A stretch of 64,000 nucleotides of DNA from assembly GCA_944990035.1 (NCBI GenBank), contig CALYLX010000013.1:124001-188000 (forward strand). The letters are read 5' to 3'. Within the stretch, counting starts at the first letter, position 1, and each line of letters starts with the position of its first letter. This stretch comes from Clitopilus passeckerianus. Taxonomy: Eukaryota; Basidiomycota; Agaricomycetes; Agaricales; Entolomataceae. Of this stretch, positions 1 to 10,339 are shown piece by piece. The translations under genes and the position numbers were made by a program. The notes beneath the pieces are model-generated. The model was not told the DNA's origin and ran no database searches. It was given only the letters and a program-made list of their open reading frames with translations.

Positions 1-181
1 GAGAAGCATCAAAAGGAAGATCTTCGCTTTGTACTCTCCGCTACGAGGATCCCACGTCAGGCAGCGGCGCTGTGGTCTACCGCCTGCTGTGGATTCGAGT
101 CAACAGTCGACTTGACTTGGCATCATCTGTCATATTCAGGTTGCGCATGCCATGAATCTGTGCTGTGCATGATGGTTCAAG

Positions 182-190
182 AATATAAAA
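182..190 (+). promoter_or_regulatory. Putative TATA box of the NucA/NucB-domain gene
   Basis: An AATATAAAA stretch lies only about 5 nt before an in-frame ATG at 195 but about 40 nt before the next in-frame ATG at 231. If this is the TATA box, transcription starts past 195, so 231 is the better start codon. The protein then opens directly with a signal peptide. Confidence 0.4.
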
Positions 191-230
191 AACGATGAGA
201 CTGAATTTGGCTCCTCAAATTCGACCCAGG

Positions 231-2274
231 ATGATTTCATTGACGCTATCGATTACCTTCTGGCTGGGGGTATCCGCTGCTTCCTTGTCTACAACTTTAA
301 ATGGATCTACCGAATCTCTCTCAGACTTACACACCACAGGATCGCTGTCTGGCTACCTCAACAGCTCTTTACTGCTGACTCGACAGACTTCTCAGTGCTC
401 GAAGGGCCCAGGTGGACGTAGGCCGAATCATCTACTTTTCCAAACTTGCATCAACTAACGACGTTTAATAGCTGTTTGCTCGCCGACAACATGTTGCGGC
501 GCTGGGGAAAACTGCGTTACTGTGAAAGGAATACCTGGGTATGTAACTCGATTCAATCTAGGCAATGGATAATCTCATATGTCTAACTTCCTATATGTCA
601 GATGCTGTCCAGTTTATGCAAGCACATGCGTACGCCCTGCTCCTCGACTTTCAGAAACTACTCTAACATATGGGCTCTCAGGGCGGTCAAACGTGCTGCG
701 CCCCCTCGTAGGATTTTAGAGCTTAGACGATGGAAACATCCTAATATTTGCGTCCAGAACGGTTTGCTGTCCGCCCACCCCAACTGGCTGTTGTGTACCT
801 GGATCCGTTTGCTGTGGAAACACATGTCCGTAACTGATTCAAGGCGTACGACCCAAAATCTGACCGTTTACTCAGGTTGCCCTCCAGGATCTATATGTGA
901 ACGAGGAGAATGCATCGACGATTGTGAGTACTTACCCGGAAAATGATATAGCTCGCTCATAATACATCTCGTAGCTATTGTAAAGGCCAAGCGGGTTATC
1001 CGAATGGAGTACAAGAAGAAAAAGAACGGATGCGTGAGCTCTTCTTCATCTTTCTCTGAGATACTAACCTAACAATACCCAGGTACTCGTCAATATGTGC
1101 AACGGTAACGATTTCCCTGGCATCGGTATGCTTAAGCGTCTAAGTGGTCTATTGTGCAGGCATGAGAGGGAAGAACACCATCGAGCTAACCTACGAACAC
1201 CTGGATGAGAATGCAAAGAATGCAAAGCGAAGAGCTGCTGGCTGCAAAGACGGCTACTGTGCAAATCTCAAAGTAGGAAAGAATAATACTCCCTCAGCAA
1301 AATTGGGTCTCAACAGCTGCGACGAGGTAGGAAATGCGCATGGAAGTTCCGAGGAAAAGCTAACCTCTCCTACTGTTCAGTTCCCACCCGCTTCCTCACT
1401 CGAGGGAGGAGATGCAACGGATGGACTTTACCGAGCTATTAACTGCATACCAGGAAAGCAGAATAGCTGGCAGGGTGGTAAATTCAGCCGTTTGCGCCGA
1501 TGGACGAATATCCAGACCGGAGATAAATGGGTAATCAGTATCGATTGCGATAAGGTCCTTGGTCCGAATACCTCCCCATGCGACCAGTATCCATACGAGA
1601 CTCTCGACCGTCGGGATGTCATTGAGCTCTCGAATGTTACGACCGAAGGTGGGTCGACTCGGCATAGCGGTTGTCACATTGGCTTACCTCTTGTGTTTAG
1701 ACGACTATTTTGAAGGGTCATTGACGCCTGAAGCACCCGATAATCTGTTCGTTCTCCCTTTCGGCGATTTAGGCCCTGGACAGTGCGTCGTTTCAACTTC
1801 CTAATACTCCCATGTTATTAACAAGGTGCAGATATAACGCGACTTTCAACGTCGTTGCAGGCTCAGTCTTGAGCTCCTACGTGGTCGATAACCTCGGTGA
1901 CGACATCGCCATGTAAGTTTAAAATGATGACTTCTTCAAATGGGTAGACTCGCTGACGGAGTGACCTCTTCAGCCCTGATGAGACAGGCACCTCTACGGG
2001 CCAATCGAAGTTCATGAGCTTCAGTATCAACGCAACTGGAGGGCTAATGGGCGTTGGTATGGTCCTAGTGGTACCGGACAACACGACGAAGGTCAAGTGG
2101 ACGTTCAAAGGGGGAGACATTCCGAAGACTTCGTCGACGGCCAGTGGGAGCACCCAGCCTACGGTTGTCCCTAGTTCAAATTCGGACATTCGATTGGTTG
2201 CCACAATGTGGGGAAATGCTCTAGCCAGCACTCTGGTCATTTTGTTGACAGTTTTCATGTTCTCGTTGATGTGA
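231..2274 (+). CDS. Secreted, probably GPI-anchored Cys-rich protein with NucA/NucB deoxyribonuclease domain (multi-exon)
   Basis: About 13 short exons give roughly 480 residues. Seen: an N-terminal hydrophobic signal (MISLTLSITFWLGVSA), then a Cys-rich part with repeated CC pairs and a CPPGSICERGEC segment (exons about 472-925). Next comes a block with CNGNDFPGI, then SCDE joined across a 54-nt in-frame intron (1327-1380) to FPPASSLEGG, then NCIPGKQNSWQGG. The CDE-F-P...EGG...CVP-x-EN-x-QGG order is the signature of NucA/NucB nucleases. The tail is Ser/Thr-rich and ends in a hydrophobic stretch closing in FMFSLM, as in a GPI-attachment signal. The family makes secreted DNA endonucleases; a cell-surface role here is inferred. 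Splices at 412-471, 539-601, 630-681, 708-757 and 1327-1380 fit well. The junction near 830-875 could not be reconciled in frame. Confidence 0.72.
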
Positions 2275-2740
2275 TGCTTCAATTTTCCTTATTAAGTATA
2301 CCCGTTATTTTTCTTATCTGTAGAACGAATCCCTTTCCAAATGGGAACATTGAAAGACATGTAATTGCCTAGAATGCTCGTCGCCGTCGGTCCACGAAGC
2401 ACCATCTCATACGTGCAAACATAAAACATCAACTCGGTGGCGGATGACGCGAATTCTGACGATGGATCAACATGCTGTCTAAGGTCATCCACGTACGGCA
2501 TTATATCACAACGTCTTGACAACCACCACAACGCCAGCCTTCCTTGACATTTCTTGTCTGATCGACATTTGTTCTGCTTCTGGTAGGTTCAAACGGGGAC
2601 CGTTCATCCGAAATGCCGAGAGATGTATATCAAATTCTGGACCTGCACATAATAGGTTCGCCATCCAATCTCTCATCGCAACTATATAGACACCTCCTGA
2701 ACCTTCTATTGGAAACTACGGCCTTCATACCCACCGTTTA
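2275..2740. other. Intergenic region, no gene seen
   Basis: Spacer between the NucA/NucB-domain gene and the NAP-ankyrin gene. I see no conserved coding segment on either strand. The second half should hold the promoter of the gene starting at 2741. Confidence 0.5.
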
Positions 2741-4677
2741 ATGTACGAGGCTCAACGTATGGTGCTGAACTTGATCAAATCCAGCACCGATTGTGTCGAC
2801 AACCTGCCCGGAAACAGCCGCTTTGTCGTTGACCAGCTGAACGAGCCCCAGACAGAGTTGCATGAGCTCAAATGCAAGCTTGAATGCCTGGAGGTTGAGA
2901 AGAAGGTGAGCGAGATGGTAATCCAAACATACAATGCAAGTCTGAACAAATCCATACTTAGTATCATGACCTCCAGAGGCCGGTTCTTCAGAGGCTAGAG
3001 GACGTCATCTCGGGGAAACATCGGGATGATACTTCAGTTGATCCCGTACCCAACTTCTGGCGCAACGTTTTGAACCACTATCCTGCCTTCCACGGTCTAG
3101 TCAAAGAAGACGATCAGGATGTACTTGCTCAGCTTACCAACCTACACGTCGAATATCTCAGCGTCTCGGATCCAATACCGGGGCCAGGATACAGAATACT
3201 ATTCGAATTTGGTCCTAATGACTACTTCGAGAATAAGGTCCTTTCAAAGACATATCAGTACGATGTAACCAGGATTGGATGTTCAGGAGAACTCGTGTAT
3301 CTGTCTGCGATTGGAACCGAAATCGACTGGAAGAAGGGGATGAATCTGACCGAGCGCTATGATGGAAGCGTCCGCTGTATGTTCACCGTTGTCATATGTC
3401 GACACAGGCTAATTCTCAAATTCAAAAGCCTCGTTCTTCCACTTCTTTAATCCTGTGACGAAGGAAGAAATGGAGGAAATTGAAGCCGAAGGGGATCTCG
3501 AATGGTTGGCTTTGGTGAAAGACGAGATTGAAGAAGACTACGACCTTGGTGCCACCCTCAAAGACCAGGTTTGTCGTTAGCAATGGTTTAATGCTCACCT
3601 TTTGACAGTTTTTCTTCCTATATTATTCCCCATGCGGTTGACTGGTTTACCGGAAATTTTCTTGGGGAGGACTTTCTCCCTACGAGTGCCACAGTGGACG
3701 CACCCGCACATTCGTCGGTGGCCTCGCAAGTCCAGGAACGTCGTTTCAAATGCAGCCACACGGCCATCTTCCTGGATGCGAGCACTGATCTAGCACATTC
3801 CCTGCTTTATTTGGGCGCTCGGCGTAATCATATCAGCGTCGTAAAGCTTTTACTGCAACGTGGGGACATCGACATCAATTGGCGAAATGACAAAGGCTCC
3901 TCCCCACTCACTACTGCATCTCTGGCCGGTCAAGAGTCGATTGTGAAGTTGCTGATTGGTGTGCGTGGCATCGATCTCAACCTACCTCGAAAGGACGGGG
4001 CGACTGCGCTCTTCATTGCAGCTCAACATGGCTACGAAGCTATCGTCAAACTACTCATTGAGGCCGACGGCATTGACGTCAATTCGGGTCGGAACGACCC
4101 CTCTATGCATTGCGCCCAAAACGGCCATGAAGAAGTCGTACAGCTTCTGGTTGACGTGCGCGGAATCGATGTCAATTCACCTCAGAAGGATGGCGCGACC
4201 CCACTTCTCGTGGCAGCACAAAACGGTCATGAATGCGTTGTCAGGCTCTTAATTGGTGCAAACGGCATTAACGTCAATTCACCCTCGAAGGACGGAGCCA
4301 CGCCGCTCTTCATTGCAGCCCAGAACGGTCAAGAAGCAGTTGTCAGGCTGCTAATTGGCGTGGACAGCATCAACCTCAATCTTGGATGTGGAGGTTGGAC
4401 ACCATGCTCTATTGCAGTACGGAGAGGTCATAAGGTCATCACAGCGTTGCTAGAACCCACCATGATCAGTAGGTCGTCCAGTCACACGAGTAACGCTGAA
4501 CATCCCAGTTCTGTCGGATCCAGCCAGAATCAGTTAGATTTGGCTGATTCTGGCAGGGATCGATCGAAGCAAGGACCTGACAACCCTACGTGGATCTGGC
4601 ATGGTGGGAGGAAGATCCGGTGGGGGCTTATAAGACCAGAAGTGACGCTCAAGCGAGCCCAGCCCCCAAGCAGATAG
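2741..4677 (+). CDS. NAP (nucleosome assembly protein)-ankyrin fusion, copy 1
   Basis: Exon 1 (2741-2905) encodes an N-terminal helix ending LECLEVEKK. After an intron (2906-2961) the frame continues with YHDLQRPVLQ, FHGLVKEDDQDVLAQL, VEYLS, GYRILFEFGPNDYFENKVL, SKTYQ, GTEIDWKKGMNLTE, then SFFHFFNPVTKEE, DYDLG and IIPHAVDWFTG. This is the full order of landmarks of the NAP/SET histone-chaperone fold. The same frame runs on past 3640 into about eight ankyrin repeats (about 3800-4450), typically GATPLFIAAQNGHEAVVRLLIG followed by INVNSP. One repeat near 4090 is shortened in frame. NAP proteins bind histones H2A-H2B; ankyrin repeats bind proteins. The combined role is unknown. A paralog lies at 25673-27799 and remnants at 7735-8210 and 29791-29877. 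Confidence 0.78.
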
Positions 4678-5115
4678 CCTATTCAGACCATTCCTGATCA
4701 ACCCGCATAGTAGGTTGCTCGAAGGGGGCAGTTTGGTAGATTCAATATAGAGCTAATTACTGGATCATTCGATACCGAAACAGACGGACGACACTGCGTA
4801 GTCCGGCGAGAAGGTACTTCTAAGTAAACCGAGAAACTGAGACCCGATCACTGGGAAGACGCTTTGCAAGTTACGGCAGCGCATTCACCCCCTATACATG
4901 TAGCTGACGCGGGTCATCGGATTCTGTTCGACATAGCAGCAAACAGAAGAGCGCTCACCTAGCCAGCGGAGTCCTCCGTTACCGATGTTAAGAAGAAGCG
5001 GTAGGGAGAGCAAACAATTGCAGTAAACTGCACGTTACGAATAGCAACTTGCTCCTCACGTTCCTCGCTCTTCTTCTGACTCGATAGCGGGAGGAACCAG
5101 GGAAGAGCAGCCGCG
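4678..5115. other. Intergenic region, no gene seen
   Basis: Downstream of the first NAP-ankyrin gene. No coding segment or clear repeat was recognised on either strand. Confidence 0.45.
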
Positions 5116-7190
5116 ATGCTCGTAGATCTTGAGATCCCCGAGAGTTGTAAGGTTTACGTATTTGACAAGGCTGCTGACATTGTTGCCTTACGTCTAATGA
5201 GAGTTGGGAGTTGGAAGAGCAAGCCGACAGCTCCGGAAGCGAAGGTCCGATTCCCGATACTTAGCTTCTTACGTCAACAGAACCAAATAATATACGACCG
5301 CGTTCGATCATCATCCCCTCTCATGTCTACCACGTCCCATGCCCACCTTGCAGTCCAGGAAAGCCTTCGCCTACACATGCGTTACAGAATGTTGGTCCCG
5401 ACTTGAAGGAACTGCTCCACCCCACCATGGTCGCGACCATAGGCTAGACTCACGAACGTTGGATGTCTGAAGATCGGAACAAGCTACCAACGACACCATA
5501 TCACGCGCCTTCCAGCCCTCCTCGAGCCTCCAGGACAAAAGGAACATCACCAAGCTCCTCGCCTGAGCCTCTAGTGGTATTGATCTGGATATATTATGGC
5601 GCGTTTTCCATCCACAGTCGCCTTGGCCCATGACGCGCCCGAGATCTCCCAATCCTGAGAGTTACATTCCCATCCTGAACTTTGGAAGAATACACTACGT
5701 CAACGAAGACTTCGTTTCTTGGAATCCGTTGTCGTTGGTATGTCCATCCTTGCCTCACCTCTCTTCCTCGTTGAGCCCGAACATTTGCTGATATAACCTA
5801 GTTTCTAGCTCATCATCCACCCAAGCGAGGCTACATCTGCCCTCATGCACCCGAACGAGGAGCTGTAAATGTGGGATATAAAGAACTACATGCTGCCGCT
5901 GCAAACGCTCCAGAGGTACGTTTCCTCCTCGCCCTCCTCAACTAACCTGGCTCTGACACCAGCCTTTCCGTTCCAGAAACATACCTACTACGCAATCCCC
6001 CTCCACTGCGCGGACTATCTCTCTCCGTCGGTGGGATCTCGCTCCCGACTCCAACCCGGGACTGGAAACGTCGCCAATCGATCTTGGAGGACCTAGGCGA
6101 TTGAGGATACGCATACCTAGGCTGGAGCCTTATCAGCTACTGGTAAGCTCATATTTGTGACAGGGATTGACAGCACGTCGGACTGACTATTTGAATAGAT
6201 AACTTCGGTCGTTTTTTTTTAGTTCTCTCAGGGGAACTTGAGTACCTCATTTGGGTACGTTCTTCTTCCACCACTCTCCCCTTGAACTTGGATAGTTGAC
6301 GTTATACCTGTGCAGGAGATCAACTACTCCCTCGTTCGCAAGTTGCCAACTCACTGGTTTTTATGAATAGACTAGGGCGCATCTGTACGAACCCGCCCTG
6401 GAAGGTCGATATGTATGTCGTGTTTCCTCTCCCTTCCATATACCTGTGAACTAACGATATATCAAATTTAGGTATAGGACGGCCACGCTGACCCGGCGAG
6501 CACCTTGGGTTTGCGGATGTTGAATGGTTTTGGAGGCCACCGAGGCTGCTTTCGGTTATGCATACACCTCTACGTGAGTCCTCCCTTCTCTCAATAATAC
6601 ACAGACTGATGGTGGCGAATCCTATGTCTTAGGCAATCCCGTAGACTGGTTTTCACGAAACGTCCTTCCTCCTTCCTTTCGCCCTGGATGTTGATTAGGC
6701 TGGTACGTTGCGGTGCTTGCGTAGTGCTGGACATTTTTCTGAGAACTTCGCCTTCTAGAACACAACCTCGTCATGATCGTATGTGAGGCCTTGCCAACCT
6801 CCTAGTCTCATGTTTTTACGCAAATTCCCACCTCTCAGCATCAGAAAAATGCGGCACTCGAACTGCAGGATACATAGCATCCGGCGTATGACGCCCAGCT
6901 GTCGAGCCATGTGTTGAGGTTCGATACGAGCTTCAAGGTAGGCGAGGGTATTGGAGGGTGGAGGGTAGGATTGAGACGAGAAAAGGAGGAGTTGAGAGGG
7001 AAACCGAGGAACTTGTCATACTTCGTAGAAGAAATAAAGAACGATTCTTCTTTCCGGATCCGTTTGGGATTTGTGTGCACTCTCGGAGGAAAACACAAAG
7101 GGCCAATAGGTGGTAACGTTGCTGTGCTTGAGGCGAACGAGCATCCCTTGACGGGATACTGTCTTTTCTACCTAGACCCAACTGGCTAAT
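5116..7190 (+). pseudogene. Degenerate multi-exon hypothetical gene (family not recognised)
   Basis: Stretches read like old exons separated by intron-like pieces: PESYIPILNFGRIHYVNEDF near 5650, LLIIHPSEATSALMHPNEEL around 5810, LSLSVGGISLPTPTRDWKRR near 6030 and RFDTSFKVGEGIGGWRVGL near 6915. Intron-like donors and acceptors sit between some of them. Stops and frame changes interrupt every attempt to join them, so I read this as one or more decayed genes. I do not recognise the family. It could still be a real gene with introns I placed wrongly. Confidence 0.3.
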
Positions 7191-7490
7191 CTCGTGAGGC
7201 CTGCGAGGTGTTTACCTCGACACCAGGTTCTAAAAGTTGGCTGGCCATCGTCTGCCACTGATCTAGAGTAAACACGTCCATTCGGGGCGCGCCTACCCTT
7301 GCAACCCAAGAAAGATGTAATGTTAGGTCTCGAATCCAAACGAGTGACCTCACGAACCGCGCTCTGCGCGAATAAGACGCCATTTGGGAGTCAAGTGACC
7401 TCGGATTCTCGGCGAGACAGAGGGAGATGTGATGGCCTCGTGGGGCTATTTGAATCAGTCTATATTCGTAGAACTTGGGTTCTTTCCAAG

Positions 7491-7613
7491 CCCCGGTAGT
7501 GTAGCGGTTATCACGGGTTTTGTCGAGCACGATGAATATCTCTTGATATGCTAATATTGAAAGACATTCATGGTGGTCGGCGAGCTTAGCCTCGTTCGAC
7601 TCGAGGACTGGGG
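7491..7613 (+). repeat. tRNA-like element, family D (copy 1)
   Basis: Acceptor-like stem CCCCGGT (7491-7497) faces ACTGGGG (7607-7613) with one G.T wobble. A D-arm-like box A segment (TAGTGTAGCGGTTATCAC) follows. A perfect T-arm, CCTCG-TTCGACT-CGAGG, lies at 7590-7606. In place of an anticodon arm there is a long imperfect hairpin; GTCGAGCACGATGAAT faces ATTCATGGTGGTCGGC. The same plan recurs at 8585-8726 with compensating base changes. No ordinary anticodon loop is present, so this is not a normal tRNA gene. Confidence 0.65.
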
Positions 7614-7734
7614 GATGGCGTGAATAGTTTGACGATAATTTTATTGTTGTGTCCCTAATTTATGTTCATAAGGGGTGACTTCATATGTCGGGGATGATTT
7701 TTGTCCAGAACCATGCTAATCATTAATTCGGTCA

Positions 7735-8210
7735 AGTCGTTCTTTGCCTTCTTTGCCCATATAACGCCGGAGGAGTTTAGGGAGGCAAAATCCGAGTTGG
7801 ACGGTGAATGGCTAGCCTTCATTCAAGAATAGATGGAAGAAGATTATGAACTCGGTGATGCTCTCGAGAATGAGGTTTGTCTACACAGCTTGGTCACTGG
7901 GAGACTTCTCAAGGAGGCTTCTGCCGCCGCGACCACCCGCAGTGATCTCACAAGTCCGTGCATCCTCTCCAACCATAAATGCTAATCCCGAAGACGAATA
8001 CAAGCCGTTCTTATGAAAAGTAGTCGATGAGCTGGGACAGACCTTTCTCGTTGAGAGTGCCCGAAATGGCTATATCAGCGCCGTGAAGCTTATGCTCCAA
8101 CGAGACATTGACATCAATTCCGGAGATGATGCATGCTTCGGAGCACTCTTCTTGGCCATCGTCAAAATGCTCCTTGACACCTCCAACATTGATGCCATAG
8201 GCTCCAGCGT
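7735..8210 (+). pseudogene. Broken fragment of a NAP-ankyrin gene
   Basis: The frame reads FFAFFAHITPEEFREAKSEL, then GEWLAFIQE, a stop, then MEEDYELGDALENE. This matches the acidic end of the NAP domain in the genes at 2741 and 25673 (SFFHFF..VTK.EM, then DY.LG). TGRLLKEA and a frameshifted ankyrin piece (ISAVKLMLQRDIDINS-like, about 8070-8130) follow. The IIPHAVDWF segment is missing. Stops and frameshifts rule out a working protein. Confidence 0.75.
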
Positions 8211-8584
8211 AAGTCTGTTCGTTTGAAGTATGGGAAATAAATGCCGATCGTATTTGATATTCTAGTAACTACGTTTTAGAGAGGTTTCTTTCGATCATAC
8301 ACCAGGTGTCCCTCACTCCTGAAAAGCGACTTCAACATCTGCTAAACCGTATCTTACTTATAGAACAAAATTTATTGATTTCTGTCCTCGCCTTGATGGA
8401 CAAGATACGACTCGCTCACAGTTCAATCCAGAACCATGTGTGGTTGCCTACAATATTGTGCCACCGTCGTCGGCCTCGTGTAACAATACGTTTCCTAAAA
8501 TTAATCCATCTGGACGGGCATCAATCTCCCTGATTTACGACGTCAGTATTGCACACTATCGAACAAAACTCCAACCTTGATATG

Positions 8585-8726
8585 CCCCAGTAGTGTAGTG
8601 GCTATCACCTCCGTCCGGAAGACATGTCATAAAAAATGTGCCTTGTGATGGCATCGCCAGCAAAGGGTATGCATTACAAATCGTGTCTTCTTGCACGGAT
8701 AGCCTTGTTCGAATCAAGGACTGGGG
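8585..8726 (+). repeat. tRNA-like element, family D (copy 2)
   Basis: CCCCAGT (8585-8591) pairs perfectly with ACTGGGG (8720-8726). Box A is TAGTGTAGTGG (8591-8601) followed by CTATCAC. The T-arm CCTTG-TTCGAAT-CAAGG (8703-8719) has a five-base-pair stem and a classic seven-base loop. Between them TCCGTCCGGAAGACATG faces CGTGTCTTCTTGCACGGA, giving a long hairpin instead of an anticodon arm. Relative to copy 1 the T-stem changes C-G to T-A in both strands, and the acceptor G.T wobble becomes A-T. Confidence 0.68.
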
Positions 8727-8803
8727 ACTAAGGACTATACGTCGGTCAGTATCTAATTTTGGCGTAAGTCGTTATTCTTCCTTGCCCACAACCTGCCAAA
8801 TAG

Positions 8804-8871
8804 CTCCCAGATGGCGTAGTGGTAAAGCCACGAGACGCCGTGTCAGATCTCTTCAATGCAGATGCTGGGAA
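8804..8871 (+). repeat. tRNA-like element, family A (short copy)
   Basis: CTCCCAG (8804-8810) faces CTGGGAA at the 3' end. TGGCGTAGTGG matches box A, followed by the AAAGCCACGAGACGCC segment typical of the family. The T-arm-like part (TCTCTTCAATGCAGA) is degenerate. At about 68 nt it lacks the 40-nt middle segment present in longer A copies. Confidence 0.55.
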
Positions 8872-8948
8872 TATGATGAAGTCTTAGTCTTTTTCAAGGA
8901 GAAAACAGCTTCCTTTGGATCTGACGGTTTCATTCACATACTTCTACA

Positions 8949-9014
8949 CGCCCAGATGACGCAGTGGAATTCCTGCCTGGCAGTTTAGGATGGACTTCTA
9001 GGTGTGTCTGGGCG
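8949..9014 (+). repeat. tRNA-like element, family B
   Basis: CGCCCAGA (8949-8956) pairs perfectly with TCTGGGCG (9007-9014), enclosing 50 nt that start with a box A-like TGACGCAGTGG and TGCCTGG. The 5' part (ACGCCCAGATGRCGCARYGGAAT) recurs about a dozen times in the window, usually between family A copies. Confidence 0.55.
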
Positions 9015-9203
9015 CTCCTACACCCTCTGGAGAGCTTTTTTGTGCGTATTCCATTTGCAAGCCTTATTCTCCTCTTGCTCTGCTTAGACGACCTAATCGA
9101 CACTTCAAAACCTCCCAGGTTGAAGTTGAAGAAGGGACAGTGACGGCCATCGGACCAGTCGAGGCGTAACCTACAACGCGTTCAAATCTCTCATGTTCAA
9201 ACG

Positions 9204-10115
9204 TCCCATTGGCGTAATTGTCAAACCAGGAGGTGCCTCGTGGTAAACTTCGGGCGCCTAAGACAAGGTTAATGATCTCGTTCGATTCTGTTCAAAGCAG
9301 AAATAGGGAATTATAGATCCCAGGTCTCAGGAGTTGAATCTTTTGGCGCCAGGCACAAATTCCGAGTTCGCTCAAATCATGTCCTACCAAGCATCTCTCG
9401 GCCTCAGACTCCAGACGCCCAGATAGCTCAGCGGAATCCTAGCTATCGACATACTACAGGATCTTTGGGGATTCGTGGGCGTTTTCCGAAACACACTCGC
9501 TTTTTTTCTTTGGTCTCAGTGTACATTTTATCATCATCCCCTCGACTTCTTACTTGAAGCTCAAGCTTTCCAGTTATTAAAAGTCGCGTGAGCCCTGAAA
9601 GCTGCGGAACCGAATCTCCCCACACCATGTCGTATAAGCATGCTCCTAAATCCAAGTTGTCAAATAACTCCCTGTTGGCGTAACGGTTAAATCACGAGAA
9701 CGCAGACGCCTAGGGTAGGATCATCGATATTATCTCATCGAGTTGCAGGTTCGAGTGATATCGTACTATAATCTGCTTGATATTATAGATTTTTTTGAAC
9801 CATCTACACGCTCAGATGGGGTGGTTGGGTAGGCACCTGGGATGCTTTAAGTCGATCCCTTTCTGGGTTTGTTTTGTGCTTATCATCCGAAGTATACAGA
9901 GACACGCCTGAAACCGTCTCGTTCATAACACACATTCTGTATGTTTTCCCATACTCCCACTTGGCGTCAGGCCGAAGCAACGAGAACGCCTCGTAGTGCG
10001 CCCCGTGCTTATAGGCCTCAGATACGATCATCGTTGATCTTCTCGGCTCTCATCCATATTACTTCCAGCTCCAGAGATCCGCACACCCAGATGGCGCAAC
10101 GGAATATAGGCTTGG
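9204..10115 (+). repeat. Tandem array of tRNA-like A and B modules (array I)
   Basis: A at 9204-9311 has the T-arm TTCTG-TTCAAAG-CAGAA at 9286-9302. B 5' half lies at 9418. A at 9668-9770 has a GGTTCGAG box B. B at 9809-9875 has AAGTCGATCCC and CTGGG as its 3' end. An A-like piece lies at 9953-10000 and a B 5' half at 10087. The A-to-A spacing is about 400-450 bp. No protein-coding gene is evident. Confidence 0.55.
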
Positions 10116-10339
10116 TCAGTTTACAGCTATTTCTGCCAGTTGGGGGATATCTAGGATGCCTTCGCACGCAGAGATAAATGCCACGATACAGAATGGTGTG
10201 TAGATCTGTTCCTTTGCAGATTTCATCATCTTCGAGGAAGTCAGGGCAACTGAACGTCCATCATCGTCCTGGTCCTGGTCCTCTAAGTCTGATCATCGGA
10301 ATCTCGATGCCGTGGGAATAAGATCAACATTAGGCTGCT

